The position numbers and the translations under genes are program-made. The notes beneath the pieces were generated by a model. That model was given only the letters and a program-made list of their open reading frames with translations, was not told the DNA's origin and searched no databases. From Acidobacteriota bacterium (GTDB taxonomy: Bacteria; Acidobacteriota; JAAYUB01): a DNA stretch of 64,000 nt. The stretch spans positions 161,516 through 225,515 of the forward strand of contig JAKQOW010000017.1 in the NCBI GenBank assembly GCA_029565065.1, read 5' to 3'. Shown here in pieces: positions 43,732 through 53,085 of the stretch. How positions within the stretch are numbered: the first letter of the stretch is position 1; every line of letters starts with the position of its first letter.

Positions 43732-45978
43732 ATGGCGCAGATCTCCCACGCCGAAAAGGAAATCAAGCTCAAGATCGTCTATTACGGCCCGGCCCTCAGC
43801 GGCAAGACCACCAACCTGATCTACATCCACCAGGTGCTCTTCCCCAACCAGGCGGTCAAGCTGTTCTCAATCAACACCGGCGATGACCGCACCCTGTTCT
43901 TCGACCTGCTGCCTCTGGAGCTGGGCCGGGTCAACGGTTATGACCTGAAGCTGCAGTTGTTCACCGTGCCCGGCCAGGTTCGCTACAACCAGACGCGGCG
44001 CGCGGTGTTGAGCAAGACCGACGGCGTGGTGTTCGTTGCGGATTCCCAGAAGGGCTTCGAAGATTCCAACCTCGAAAGCTACACCAATCTCAAGGAGAAT
44101 CTCGCCCTCAACCACCTCCCGTACGCCAGCATCCCCCTGATCATTCAGTACAACAAGCAGGATCTGGACGGGATCCACCCGGTCGAGGCCCTGGACCGTC
44201 AGCTCAACGATCGCCGGGTGCCCAGCTTCGGCGCCATCGCCATCACCGGCGTCGGCGTGCTCCAGACGCTGAAGCAGTCGATCCTGCAGGTGCTGGGGCA
44301 ATTCAGCCGGACATTCCCCGAATTTCCCGTTTCCGAGATCGAGGACCGGATCGACCGCAGCTTCGAAGCGGTGCTCGACGCTTATCAGCAGGGCAGCCGC
44401 GCCACGGCGCCGGTGGCCGAACCCGAGACCGCCTTCCGCGAGAAACTCCAGGCTTCGGCGCACAACATCAAGGTGCGGGAAAGCCGGGATGAGATTTCCC
44501 AGGCCGAGCTGCTGGAGAAGGCCGTCGAGACCAACATCGAGATGGCCGAGCTCTACAATGCCCTCAACACCACGAAGAATCAACTGGAACAGAAGAGCCG
44601 CGAGCTGACCATTCTGACCCAGGTGACGCAGGCCCTGGTGGAGCCGTTCGATCCCGAACAGCTGCCGCGGATGCTGTTCAAGTCGGTGCTGATGACGTTC
44701 CAGACATCATATGGCTCCATCCTGCGGCTCAACCCCGGCACCGACGGGTTCCAGGAGCTGTTCATCTCCGGTTTCAGCAAGGATCCCCTGGACAGCCTGG
44801 CCATGAGCGGCAGCGATTCCCTGGCCCGGCATCTGTTTGAACAGCAGAAACCGTATTTCTTCAACGCCTTCTCCTTTGACGCGGACGCGCTGCCGGGATT
44901 GCCGCCGGCGGAGCTGGCCGAACAGTTGAAGAAGCGGCACATCATGGCGTTCATGAGCGTCCCCCTGCGAGCGGCCGAGACCCAGTTCGGTCTGGTGACC
45001 CTCTATCAGCTCATCAACGAGGCCAGTGTCCTGAAGGCATACGGAGCGGAGGAAGTCCGATTCCTGAATCGGCTCGGCGCCGTCATCTCCCTGGCCTTCG
45101 AACGGATGGAGCAGGCCAAGCGCGTGCAGGCGGCCGACAGCCAGGCGGACACCCTCATCGCCGAGCGCACGGCGGCGATCGAACAACAGGCCCACACCTT
45201 GTCCGCCCAGAACGCCGACTACCAGAACCGCCTCCATAAACTGGAAACCCTGCTGGTGCCCATCGTCCGGATGGACCAGGAGCGCTACCAGCGGCTGCAG
45301 ACCTTTCGGACCGACATCAGCAAACCGCTCTCGTCGGTGCTGACCGCCGGCAAGATCCTGGAAAAATTCGGTGTGACCAGCAAGGACAACCTGGACAAGT
45401 TCCTGGAGGTGCTGCGCGAAGAATCCGCCCGGCTGAACCAGGTACTGGCGGGATTCGAGGCGGCCACGACCCGCTACTTCCAGCCCGCCGACTTCGTGGA
45501 GGGCTCGTTCCCCTTGAGCGAATTGCTGGCGAAAGTGCGCGATCTGTACCTGCCCGTCATCAAGATGAAGCGGCTGGAGTTCCGGGAGGACATTCCCGAC
45601 GAACTGCCCAACGTGCTGGGCGATCGGCACAAGCTCCAGTACGTGCTGAACCAGCTCGTGGAAAACGCCCTGCAGTTCACCTCCAGCGGGTACCTGGAAA
45701 TTCGCGCCCAATTCAATCCCGTTCTCAACGACCGGTTCATGGTGGTGTCCGTCGCCGACACCGGCAGCGGGATCAGCCGGGAAAACCTGCCGCGGATCTT
45801 CGAGCGATTTTTCCGCGAGGCCGGCGATTTCGGCACGCAGCAGGTCAACTTCGGACTGGGGCTGGCGTTCAGCAAGGAGATCATCGAGCATTACAGCGGC
45901 CGCATCTGGGCCAAGAGTGAAGAAGGACTCGGCACCACGGTCTACGTGGAGCTGCCGGTCCACCAACGCGGGAGATGA
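43732..45978 (+). CDS. MglA-like GTPase fused to GAF and histidine-kinase-like ATPase domains
   Basis: A 748-residue fusion. Residues 1-190 are an MglA/Ras-like GTPase with P-loop GPALSGKT (19-26), TGDDRTLFFD, TVPGQV (78-83) and NKQD (141-144), all intact. A coiled linker (about 220-290) leads to a GAF domain (about 295-455), another coiled coil, and a kinase-like module. Its ATPase is complete: N645 in LNQLVENA, D676 in VADTGSGIS, RIFERFF and a GLGLAFSKE box. The helix that should carry the phospho-histidine reads FRTDISKPLSSVL (525-537), with no histidine. It may act as a nucleotide-controlled switch or pseudokinase rather than a classical sensor kinase. The TPR-PATAN gene follows with overlap. 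Confidence 0.9.
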   Translation: MAQISHAEKEIKLKIVYYGPALSGKTTNLIYIHQVLFPNQAVKLFSINTGDDRTLFFDLLPLELGRVNGYDLKLQLFTVPGQVRYNQTRRAVLSKTDGVVFVADSQKGFEDSNLESYTNLKENLALNHLPYASIPLIIQYNKQDLDGIHPVEALDRQLNDRRVPSFGAIAITGVGVLQTLKQSILQVLGQFSRTFPEFPVSEIEDRIDRSFEAVLDAYQQGSRATAPVAEPETAFREKLQASAHNIKVRESRDEISQAELLEKAVETNIEMAELYNALNTTKNQLEQKSRELTILTQVTQALVEPFDPEQLPRMLFKSVLMTFQTSYGSILRLNPGTDGFQELFISGFSKDPLDSLAMSGSDSLARHLFEQQKPYFFNAFSFDADALPGLPPAELAEQLKKRHIMAFMSVPLRAAETQFGLVTLYQLINEASVLKAYGAEEVRFLNRLGAVISLAFERMEQAKRVQAADSQADTLIAERTAAIEQQAHTLSAQNADYQNRLHKLETLLVPIVRMDQERYQRLQTFRTDISKPLSSVLTAGKILEKFGVTSKDNLDKFLEVLREESARLNQVLAGFEAATTRYFQPADFVEGSFPLSELLAKVRDLYLPVIKMKRLEFREDIPDELPNVLGDRHKLQYVLNQLVENALQFTSSGYLEIRAQFNPVLNDRFMVVSVADTGSGISRENLPRIFERFFREAGDFGTQQVNFGLGLAFSKEIIEHYSGRIWAKSEEGLGTTVYVELPVHQRGR

Positions 45979-45980
45979 GC

Positions 45981-47528
45981 ATGCTGTTTTACAACAAAAC
46001 GCGCCTGAAGAAGTCCGGCGAGAAGCTGGTCGCCCAGGGTCAGCTCGACAAGGCCGTGGCCGTGTTCGACAAGATCCTGGCCCGCGAGCCGGAGGAGACG
46101 GACATCCTGTTCCTGGCCGGCGAGCTCAAGATCCGGCTCAAGCAGCGGGAATCGGGTCTGGCCTTGCTAAACAAAGCCGCCTTCCTCTACGACCGGGGCA
46201 ACGAGACGCAGAAGGCCATCTCGATCTACAAGAAGTATCTCCAGCACGACCCGGAAAACCTGGACATCCTGTCGAAACTGGCCGACCTCCACCTCAAGGC
46301 CGGCCACCCGGGCGAGACGTCGCAGACACTGCTCCGTGCCGCGGCCGTCGCCAGCGTGAAGGACCCGTCGCAGGCGATTTACTACTACGAGAAGGTGCTC
46401 AAACACGAGCCCGACAATCCGGAAGGCCTGGCGTCGCTGGCCGAGCTGTACCTGAAGCAGAAGCTCATCCCGAAAGCCGTGGAGTGCAGCTTCCGGGCCG
46501 GCCAGAAGTTCTTCGAGAAGGGGAACTACGCCAAAAGCTACATGCACCTCTACACGGTGATCCAGCACGAGCCGGACAACCTGCCCGCCAACCTGATGAT
46601 CCTCGAGACCCTCATCCGACTGCAGAGCTACGAGGACGCGCTCGTTCACTGGAACGCGATGAGCCAGGGGGAGAAGGAGACCGATCTGAAGCTGCTGCAG
46701 TACCGCGGCGACATTCTGCTGGAGCTCGACCGGAAGGACGAGCTCAAGAACCTCGTCCACAAGATGAGCTTCATGGTGCCGGACAGCTACACCATCGTCT
46801 TCCGGTTCGTGGACCGCGCCCTGGGCTCCAAACGCCATGCGATGGCGGTGGAGCTGCTCGATCTGCTCGACCTCTCCCAGTACCACTCGTTCAGCAGCAA
46901 GATCACCGAGGCGCTCTCCCGGATCCTGGCCGAGGACGAGGACAACGTGGGCGCCCTGCAGAAGATGGCCGAGCTGAAGATCTTCACCGGCGATATCCAG
47001 GGCGTCACCTCGATGTACGCCAAGCTGTACCAGAACTTCCTCAAGACCGAGGATCACCGCCGGGCGTACCAGCTGCTGGAGAAATGGCTCAACCTCGAGG
47101 AGAGCAACGACTGGATCCGCCAGGAGATGCGCCGGCTGAAGCTGATCCTGGACGAAAAATCCGACCGCAACCTCGACCTGATGCGGGGCAAGCTCGAGGA
47201 GATCAGCCTGGCCGACCTGATCCAGATGCTGGAATCCGCCCGCAAGACGGGGGTCCTGCAGATCCGCTTCACCGACCGGGTGGGCAAGATCTATTTCAGC
47301 AAGGGCGCGATGGTCCACGCGGCCTACCTGGACTCCATCGGCGCGGACACCATCTACCACCTGCTCAAGCTGCCGGGCGGTGATTTCACCTTCGACCCCA
47401 ATCTCCCCGCCGGTCTGGTCACCAGCATCCAGCATTCCAACACCCAGGTGGTGCTGGACGCGTTGCGGGTCATCGACGAGGAAACCCACCGGCTCCGCGA
47501 GTCCGGCGAGGCGTCCGACGCGACCTGA
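45981..47528 (+). CDS. TPR protein with C-terminal PATAN (DUF4388) domain
   Basis: A 515-residue protein. ATG at 45981 is chosen because GGAG lies six bases upstream; another ATG at 45975 would overlap the stop of the fusion gene as ATGA. Residues about 10-380 are tetratricopeptide repeats (for example AVAVFDKILAREPEETDILF and AIYYYEKVLKHEPDNPEGLA), a scaffold for protein contacts. The C-terminus (about 395-490) is a PATAN domain (LMRGKLEEISLADLIQML through DFTFDPNL), known as an interaction module in GTPase-linked and two-component signalling. Together with its neighbour this points to a signalling complex. Confidence 0.88.
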   Translation: MLFYNKTRLKKSGEKLVAQGQLDKAVAVFDKILAREPEETDILFLAGELKIRLKQRESGLALLNKAAFLYDRGNETQKAISIYKKYLQHDPENLDILSKLADLHLKAGHPGETSQTLLRAAAVASVKDPSQAIYYYEKVLKHEPDNPEGLASLAELYLKQKLIPKAVECSFRAGQKFFEKGNYAKSYMHLYTVIQHEPDNLPANLMILETLIRLQSYEDALVHWNAMSQGEKETDLKLLQYRGDILLELDRKDELKNLVHKMSFMVPDSYTIVFRFVDRALGSKRHAMAVELLDLLDLSQYHSFSSKITEALSRILAEDEDNVGALQKMAELKIFTGDIQGVTSMYAKLYQNFLKTEDHRRAYQLLEKWLNLEESNDWIRQEMRRLKLILDEKSDRNLDLMRGKLEEISLADLIQMLESARKTGVLQIRFTDRVGKIYFSKGAMVHAAYLDSIGADTIYHLLKLPGGDFTFDPNLPAGLVTSIQHSNTQVVLDALRVIDEETHRLRESGEASDAT

Positions 47529-48530
47529 TCACGCGCGGCGCGCCGCCCGTCCGCCCATGAACAGCAGGCTCAGCGTGCTGGCCAGGATCAGCGCGCTGCC
47601 CAGCAGCGAGCGGCCGTCCTGCACCTCGCCGAAGAGCCACCAGCCCCAGACCACCGCGAACACCACGTTGGCGTAGGTGGCGATGGAAATCCGCCCGGCC
47701 GGCGCCAGCCGGTAGGCGTGGGTCATGGTGAGCTGGCCCACCGCGGCGCTGGCGCCGACGCCGAGGACGGGCAGCCAGCCGGCGGCCGGCGGCATCCGGA
47801 ACCCGGCCACGGTGGGCGGCAGCGCCATGACCACCGACACCAGCGCGAAACAGAGGACGATGTGGAGGGGTGAGAACCACGCGGTCAGCTTTTTGACCGA
47901 CAGGTAGGCTGCCGCCGAGAACACCGCCGACAGCAGGCCCACTAGTCCGGCGGTCAGATCCATTGACAGGTCGGGCTTGACCACGTGGTAGACGCCATAG
48001 AATCCCACCGCCAGAGCCAGCAGCAGGCCGCCGGTGATCCGTTCTTCCAGCATCAGCGCGGCGAACAGGAGGACAAACACGGGACTGGTCTTGTTCAGGA
48101 TCACCGCGTCCGCCAGCTTCATCCGGCTGATGGCGTACAGATAGCAGACCAGACCCAGGCTGCCGAACACGCCCCGCGAAACCAGCAGCCACGCGTTGCG
48201 GTCGGCCAGCAGCCGCCGCCAGCGGCTGCCGCCGGCCGGCGCCGCCCGGTCGGCAAGCCGCCAGCCGCCGTGCGCGGGATCGGCGCCGCGCTGGCGCCGC
48301 GCCTGCAGCCGGATCAGGGCGGCCATGATCACCGCCAGCATCACGCCCCGGTAACAGGTCAGCGGCCACACACCCACTGCGTTGACCGCCAGCTTGGCGC
48401 ACACGTCCATCAGGCTGAAGGCCAGGCTGCTGCCCAGCATGAGCCAGACCGCCCGGTTTTCCTCCCGGCTTTTCAGCCGACTCAACGGTCCCGTCATGAA
48501 CGATTGACGCTCCATGCCCGACGGAATCAT
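47529..48530 (-). CDS. EamA/DMT family transporter
   Basis: A protein of up to 333 residues with about ten membrane spans in two EamA halves, separated by an arginine-rich cytoplasmic loop (about residues 75-108). Substrates of the family range from amino acids to nucleotide sugars and metabolites; none can be inferred here. Three ATG starts (48530, 48515, 48497) are possible and none has a strong ribosome site. It converges with the TPR-PATAN gene with no intervening bases: their stops together form TGATCA. Confidence 0.85.
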   Translation of the reverse strand: MIPSGMERQSFMTGPLSRLKSREENRAVWLMLGSSLAFSLMDVCAKLAVNAVGVWPLTCYRGVMLAVIMAALIRLQARRQRGADPAHGGWRLADRAAPAGGSRWRRLLADRNAWLLVSRGVFGSLGLVCYLYAISRMKLADAVILNKTSPVFVLLFAALMLEERITGGLLLALAVGFYGVYHVVKPDLSMDLTAGLVGLLSAVFSAAAYLSVKKLTAWFSPLHIVLCFALVSVVMALPPTVAGFRMPPAAGWLPVLGVGASAAVGQLTMTHAYRLAPAGRISIATYANVVFAVVWGWWLFGEVQDGRSLLGSALILASTLSLLFMGGRAARRA

Positions 48531-48613
48531 TTACAATAGGCGCGTACCGGACTATCTTACCGGAATACAGCCGGTCCGCGCACCAAAAAGCGCTCCCCAG
48601 GAGGTAGCTGCCG

Positions 48614-49657
48614 ATGGCTTCAGACCTGTGCGATCCGGATCGATATTCGCGGCAGGTCCGCTTCCGGCCGGTGGGACCCGAGGGGCAGGCCCGGCTGGCG
48701 CGGGCGGCGGTGCTGGTGGTGGGGTGCGGCGCGCTGGGCAGCTCGGTCCTCGAAACGCTGGCCCGGGCGGGCGTGGGGCGCCTCCGGTTTGTGGACCGCG
48801 ATTACGTCGAGTTGTCCAATCTTCCCCGGCAGGCGCTCTACACCGAGGCCGATGTCGCGCAGTGCCGTCCCAAGGCCATCGCGGCCCGGGACGCCCTGCG
48901 GGCCATCAATTCGGCTGTCGTCGGCGAGGCGGTCGTGGCCGACTTCAACGCCGCCACGGCGCCGGCGCTGGCCGCGGGGATGGACCTGATCCTGGACGGC
49001 ACCGACAACTTCGGCGTCCGCTTCCTGATGAACGAGCTGGCGATCCGGTCGGATACGCCCTACATCTACGGCGCGGCGCTGTCGGGCGTGGGCACGATCA
49101 TGCCGGTGGTGCCCGGCCGGACACCGTGCCTGCGCTGCATCATGCCCGAGCCGCCCGAGCCGGGCAGCGTGCCCACCTGCGACCAGGTGGGGGTCATCGC
49201 CCCGGTGGTCCGCATGGTGGCCGCACAGGAGGCCGCGCTGGCCATGCGGGCGATCGTCGCCGGCCGCGAAGAGCTGCCGGCCCGGCTGATCCAGTTGGAC
49301 GCGTGGACGCCCGAATTCACCGTCATCGATGTCGCCGCCGGGCGTCGGCCCGATTGCCCGGTGTGCGGCTGCCGGCGGTTCGCCCTGCTCGATGGCGCCG
49401 GTGCGGAGGATGCGGCGTTGGACGGCAAGGCGATTGTCCAGCTGCAACCGCCCCCCGGCCCGCCTCCCGACCTGGAGCGGCTGGCCGCCCGGCTGGCCGG
49501 TGCCGGGGCGGTGACGCACAACCCCCACCTGCTCCGCCTCACCGTGCCGCCGCATGAACTGGTCCTCTTCCACGACGGCCGCTGCTTCGTGCGGGGCACC
49601 GCCGACCCGGCCGAAGCCCGCCGGCTGCGCGACCGGTACCTGGGCATCCCCGAGTGA
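48614..49657 (+). CDS. ThiF/MoeB-type E1-like adenylyltransferase
   Basis: A 347-residue enzyme of the family that adenylates the C-terminal glycine of a ubiquitin-like sulfur carrier (ThiS, MoaD or CysO). The N-terminal motif RYSRQVRFRPVG, the ATP-binding GCGALGS, the DGTDNF motif, the zinc cysteines in CLRC and CPVCGC, and the crossing-loop region PTCDQVGVIAPVV are all visible. The C-terminal 100 residues (LFHDGRCFVRGTADPAEARRL) occur in Gram-positive-type ThiF/MoeB homologues. No carrier protein gene is adjacent, so the pathway (thiamine, molybdopterin or cysteine) is open. Confidence 0.88.
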   Translation: MASDLCDPDRYSRQVRFRPVGPEGQARLARAAVLVVGCGALGSSVLETLARAGVGRLRFVDRDYVELSNLPRQALYTEADVAQCRPKAIAARDALRAINSAVVGEAVVADFNAATAPALAAGMDLILDGTDNFGVRFLMNELAIRSDTPYIYGAALSGVGTIMPVVPGRTPCLRCIMPEPPEPGSVPTCDQVGVIAPVVRMVAAQEAALAMRAIVAGREELPARLIQLDAWTPEFTVIDVAAGRRPDCPVCGCRRFALLDGAGAEDAALDGKAIVQLQPPPGPPPDLERLAARLAGAGAVTHNPHLLRLTVPPHELVLFHDGRCFVRGTADPAEARRLRDRYLGIPE

Positions 49658-49699
49658 CACCGCGCCCCGGCGCCGGCCGCGAGTAAACCCAGGCAGTGC

Positions 49700-49728
49700 T
49701 TGCAATCCACCAGGGGGCGGTCTATACT
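49700..49728 (+). promoter_or_regulatory. Promoter of the cysteine synthase gene
   Basis: TTGCAA at 49700-49705, a 17-base spacer and TATACT at 49723-49728, 36 bases before the ATG. It suggests the cysteine synthase gene is transcribed separately from the ThiF/MoeB gene. Confidence 0.55.
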
Positions 49729-49763
49729 CCTCTTTATTTTTTTCCCAGTGAGGTATCATCCTG

Positions 49764-50684
49764 ATGTCCCGTACGTCCGTCCTCGACCAGGTGGGTCATA
49801 CACCCCTCGTGGAGATGCGCCGCTCATCGCCGCATCCGGGGATCCGCCTGTTTGCCAAACTCGAACACCTGAATCCCAGCGGGTCGCTGAAGGATCGCAT
49901 CGTCAAGTACATCATCGAACAGGCCGAGGCGAACGGAACGCTCACCAAAGACAAGATCATCGTCGACGCCTCCAGCGGCAACACCGGGATCGCCATGGGC
50001 ATGATCGCCACGGCCATGGGCTACCGGTGCCGCGTGTACATGCCCTCCTCCAAGAGCCGCGAACGCCGGATCATGATGAATTTCTACGGAGTCGAACTGA
50101 TCCTGACCGCGCCGGACAACCCCCATTCCCACATCCACGCCTGCGAGGAGATCGTCGCAGCGCATCCGGATCAGTATTTCTACCTGAATCAGAATGGCAA
50201 CCCCGGCAATTACTGGGCCCACTACTACGGCACCGGCGCCGAGATCATCGCCGACATGGACGGCCTGCCGGTGGACGCCTTCTTGACCGGCCTGGGCACC
50301 GGCGGCATGCTGATGGGCGTCGGCCGCCGCCTGCGGGAGTCCCACCCCAAGGCCCGCGTCATCGCCATCGAGCCCACCCAGGGGATTTCCAAGATCGAAG
50401 GCCTGCTTCACCTCGACGGCAGCTACCTGCCCCCGATCTGGGAGGAGCGCTGGGTGGACGAGCACATCTACGTCCCCGACAACACGGCCATCGAGTACGC
50501 CCGCCTGCTGGCGCAGCGCGAGAGCCTCTTCGGCGGCATCAGCTCCGGCGCCAACTACTGGGCGGCCCTGCAGGTCGCCGACCGGATCGGTTCCGGCAAC
50601 ATCGTCTTCGTCTGCTGCGACCGCGGGGAGCGCTACCTGTCCACCACCATGTGCCAGGGCATGGACGGCGGAAAGACACTCTGA
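49764..50684 (+). CDS. cysM: PLP-dependent cysteine synthase family protein (CysM-like)
   Basis: A 306-residue beta-replacement enzyme making cysteine or an S-substituted derivative from an activated serine. The PLP lysine is K43 in PSGSLKDRI, followed by SSGNTGIAMG and a C-terminal GISSGANYW. The region AFLTGLGTGGMLMGVGR is the family phosphate-binding loop. The lack of some CysK features leans to the CysM branch, but cystathionine beta-synthase-like relatives cannot be excluded. The ribosome site is weak and distant. Confidence 0.9.
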   Translation: MSRTSVLDQVGHTPLVEMRRSSPHPGIRLFAKLEHLNPSGSLKDRIVKYIIEQAEANGTLTKDKIIVDASSGNTGIAMGMIATAMGYRCRVYMPSSKSRERRIMMNFYGVELILTAPDNPHSHIHACEEIVAAHPDQYFYLNQNGNPGNYWAHYYGTGAEIIADMDGLPVDAFLTGLGTGGMLMGVGRRLRESHPKARVIAIEPTQGISKIEGLLHLDGSYLPPIWEERWVDEHIYVPDNTAIEYARLLAQRESLFGGISSGANYWAALQVADRIGSGNIVFVCCDRGERYLSTTMCQGMDGGKTL

Positions 50685-50829
50685 AGCCGCAGGTTCCGGC
50701 GGCACCAGCTCCGGCCCTCCCCTTTTCCCGCGGATCGCAAGCCGCGCCCCCGGGCGGCCGGCAGCCGATGCAGCTTCCAATTGGTTGACTGACCGGGCGT
50801 GCCCCGCGCAGCCGACGCCGGTGTCCCCA

Positions 50830-50838
50830 TGCTATAAT
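50830..50838 (+). promoter_or_regulatory. Extended -10 promoter of the secreted beta-helix gene
   Basis: TGC followed by TATAAT at 50833-50838, 28 bases before the ATG at 50867. The -35 region is poor. Confidence 0.5.
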
Positions 50839-50866
50839 ATCCCCAGCTTGTCTCCGGGGGTGCCTC

Positions 50867-52279
50867 ATGAGAGTTGCGGCTGCCCTGAGCGTAATTCTGC
50901 TGGCGGCCGGGTTCGCCGCCGCAGATGTCCAGTATCTGCCCCACGTGGTCGTCGGCGGCGGCTACACCACCACGATCAACGCGACCAACCTGGTGCCGGA
51001 CCAGACCGACTGGATCCTGATCTATTTTTACCGCGAGAACGGCGCCGCGTGGACGGTGCCCACCAACCTGGGCAATTACAACCGCGTGGATCTGTGGACC
51101 GGCCCGTACCAGACCCAGACGGTCGTTCTCTCCAGCCAGAGCACCGTCATCGAAAGCGGCTGGGCCATGGTGATGAGCCCGGGGCCGGCCACCGTCGCGG
51201 CCACCTACGCCGCCACCGTGGATGCCGCCCCCGTCGCCTCGGCGGGAGTGCTGCCGGCCATGCCGGACGTGTGGAGCGTCCTCCCGGTGTCCGTCGCCAC
51301 GGCGGCCAGCCGGGACACGGGCGTCGCCCTGGTCAATCCGTCGAAGACCGCCGGTGACGCCACACTCGAACTGCTGGACGCCGAGGGCGGCGTGGTCGGC
51401 ACGCGCACCGTACCCGTTCCCGCCAACGGCAAGTTTGTGGGACTGCTGTCCGGTGCCACGCTGTTTCCCGGCGTGACCGAGCTGGAAGGCTTCGTGAAGA
51501 TCACCGCGTCCCAACCCATGGCGGCCGCCGCCCTGCGGATCGAGGGCCGGTTGTTCTCCACTCTCCCCGCGGTGCACGACATCCTGCCGTGGCGGAACTC
51601 CCACATCATCTACGTGAGCCCGATCATCGGCCAGGATTCGGTCTATGACGGGTCGTTCCTCCGGCCGTTCAAGACCATCCGGAAGGCACAGACCGTCGCC
51701 GACCGGGGCTGGACCATCTACCTGCTGCCCGGGCTCTACAGCGAGGACAGCGGCGAGGATTTCCCGATCTACCTGAAGTACTGTGTCCTGATCCAGGGCG
51801 CGGACGCCCGCTCCGTCTTTATCCTGGGCGGCAGCACACCGTCCGGCTCCGCTGAAAGCTGCGCCGTGACGGGTGAGAACCGGGGGCTCATCGCCGACGT
51901 GACCGTCATGAACCCGATCGGGCACGGCATTTACACCGATACCACCATCGGCGTGAACGATTGTCGGTTTCTGCACTGCGCCGGCACCGGGATCAAGCTG
52001 ATCGGTGGGCGGACCGTCATCACGGACTGCACGCTGACCGGCAACACCATCGGCGTGTTCGTCGGGGCGGATGCGGACCCGGACCTGGGCGGCGGGCTGT
52101 ATTACGGCACCGGCGGCAACGTGCTGATGGGCAACCACCACTGCGACCTGTTCATCGAGGACAAGTGCACCATCGGAATCCGTTTCAACAGCTGGGACAG
52201 CGCGTTCCCCAGCTGGGGCACGGTCTGTGAGGGAGGGGTGGACATCGCTTCACCCACCGGGGTTTTCTACGACCATTGA
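50867..52279 (+). CDS. Secreted right-handed beta-helix protein
   Basis: A 470-residue protein with a signal peptide (residues 1-19, cleavage near AAADV). Residues about 22-240 form a beta-rich domain of two similar halves with unknown function. Residues 245-450 carry a DUF1565/pectate-lyase-like parallel beta-helix, starting with DGSFLRPFKTIRKAQ and continuing through short repeats such as GTGIKLIGGRTVITDCTL. Such helices bind or cleave polysaccharides; no catalytic residues stand out. Exported and alone in its transcription unit. Confidence 0.75.
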   Translation: MRVAAALSVILLAAGFAAADVQYLPHVVVGGGYTTTINATNLVPDQTDWILIYFYRENGAAWTVPTNLGNYNRVDLWTGPYQTQTVVLSSQSTVIESGWAMVMSPGPATVAATYAATVDAAPVASAGVLPAMPDVWSVLPVSVATAASRDTGVALVNPSKTAGDATLELLDAEGGVVGTRTVPVPANGKFVGLLSGATLFPGVTELEGFVKITASQPMAAAALRIEGRLFSTLPAVHDILPWRNSHIIYVSPIIGQDSVYDGSFLRPFKTIRKAQTVADRGWTIYLLPGLYSEDSGEDFPIYLKYCVLIQGADARSVFILGGSTPSGSAESCAVTGENRGLIADVTVMNPIGHGIYTDTTIGVNDCRFLHCAGTGIKLIGGRTVITDCTLTGNTIGVFVGADADPDLGGGLYYGTGGNVLMGNHHCDLFIEDKCTIGIRFNSWDSAFPSWGTVCEGGVDIASPTGVFYDH

Positions 52280-52392
52280 TGGGCGCTCGCCGGGCGGACA
52301 CGTCCGCCTGGGGCGGCGATGATCCTGCGGACGGCAGGCGGGGCAGGGGGGCGGCGGCGGCCCGTCCGGCCGGCCGTCGCACAGCCCATGAC

Positions 52393-53085
52393 TCAGGGCA
52401 ACACGCGCATCGCCGCCCAGTGGGCGGCGATCAGCCAGGCCAGCCGGAGGAGCAGCGCGGCGCACAGGGCCAGGATCAACCACCGGATCCAGCGTTCCCG
52501 GGCCCGGTCGCCCCGGGGCAGGCCGTAGCTGCCGTACGCGGCCACGACGTCGGCCACGCGGCGCCGGCCGCGCGCCACTTCCACGAAGATCGCGGCGTAG
52601 GTGGCGAACGAGACCGCCACGAAGCCGGTCATCACCCAGAGGGCGTCGCGTTGCAGCGGCTCGAGGTCGAAGGCGTAAGCGAAGAACGCGACCATCTCGG
52701 CAAACACCGCGGCTTTGCCCCAGAAGTTGGGCACGATGGGCACGCGCTCCCGGCGGGAGATGAGCCAGCCGCCCAGGGCGATGAGGCCATCCTTGACGTA
52801 CAGCAGGACCATGGCCCACGTGGGGAAATCGGTGTACAGGACCAGGGCCGCACTCAGGACCAGCGCGCAGATCTTGTCCGCGGCCGGGTCCAGCGCCTTC
52901 CCCAGATCCGACACCTGGCCCAACCGGCGGGCGGCCAGCCCGTCGAAAAAGTCGCTCAGCGCCACCCAGCCGACCAGAACCAGGAGCAGCAGCCGGTGGG
53001 AGCCGGCCATGGCGTACACCATGAACGGCAACACTGCCACCCGGCTGGCGGACAGGGCGTTGGGCAGGTTCAGCCAGGCGGACAT
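52393..53085 (-). CDS. CDP-alcohol phosphatidyltransferase, PgsA-like
   Basis: A 230-residue membrane enzyme of phospholipid synthesis. The catalytic motif is complete: DGLAARRLGQVSDLGKALDPAAD, matching DGx2ARx8Gx3Dx3D (written here in pieces: DGLAAR, G, D, D). About six membrane spans are seen. The pattern is close to phosphatidylglycerophosphate synthase, with a somewhat longer C-terminus, so that is the likeliest reaction but phosphatidylserine- or cardiolipin-type relatives remain possible. Its ATG overlaps the stop of the cNMP-PATAN gene by one base (TGATG). Confidence 0.85.
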   Translation of the reverse strand: MSAWLNLPNALSASRVAVLPFMVYAMAGSHRLLLLVLVGWVALSDFFDGLAARRLGQVSDLGKALDPAADKICALVLSAALVLYTDFPTWAMVLLYVKDGLIALGGWLISRRERVPIVPNFWGKAAVFAEMVAFFAYAFDLEPLQRDALWVMTGFVAVSFATYAAIFVEVARGRRRVADVVAAYGSYGLPRGDRARERWIRWLILALCAALLLRLAWLIAAHWAAMRVLP

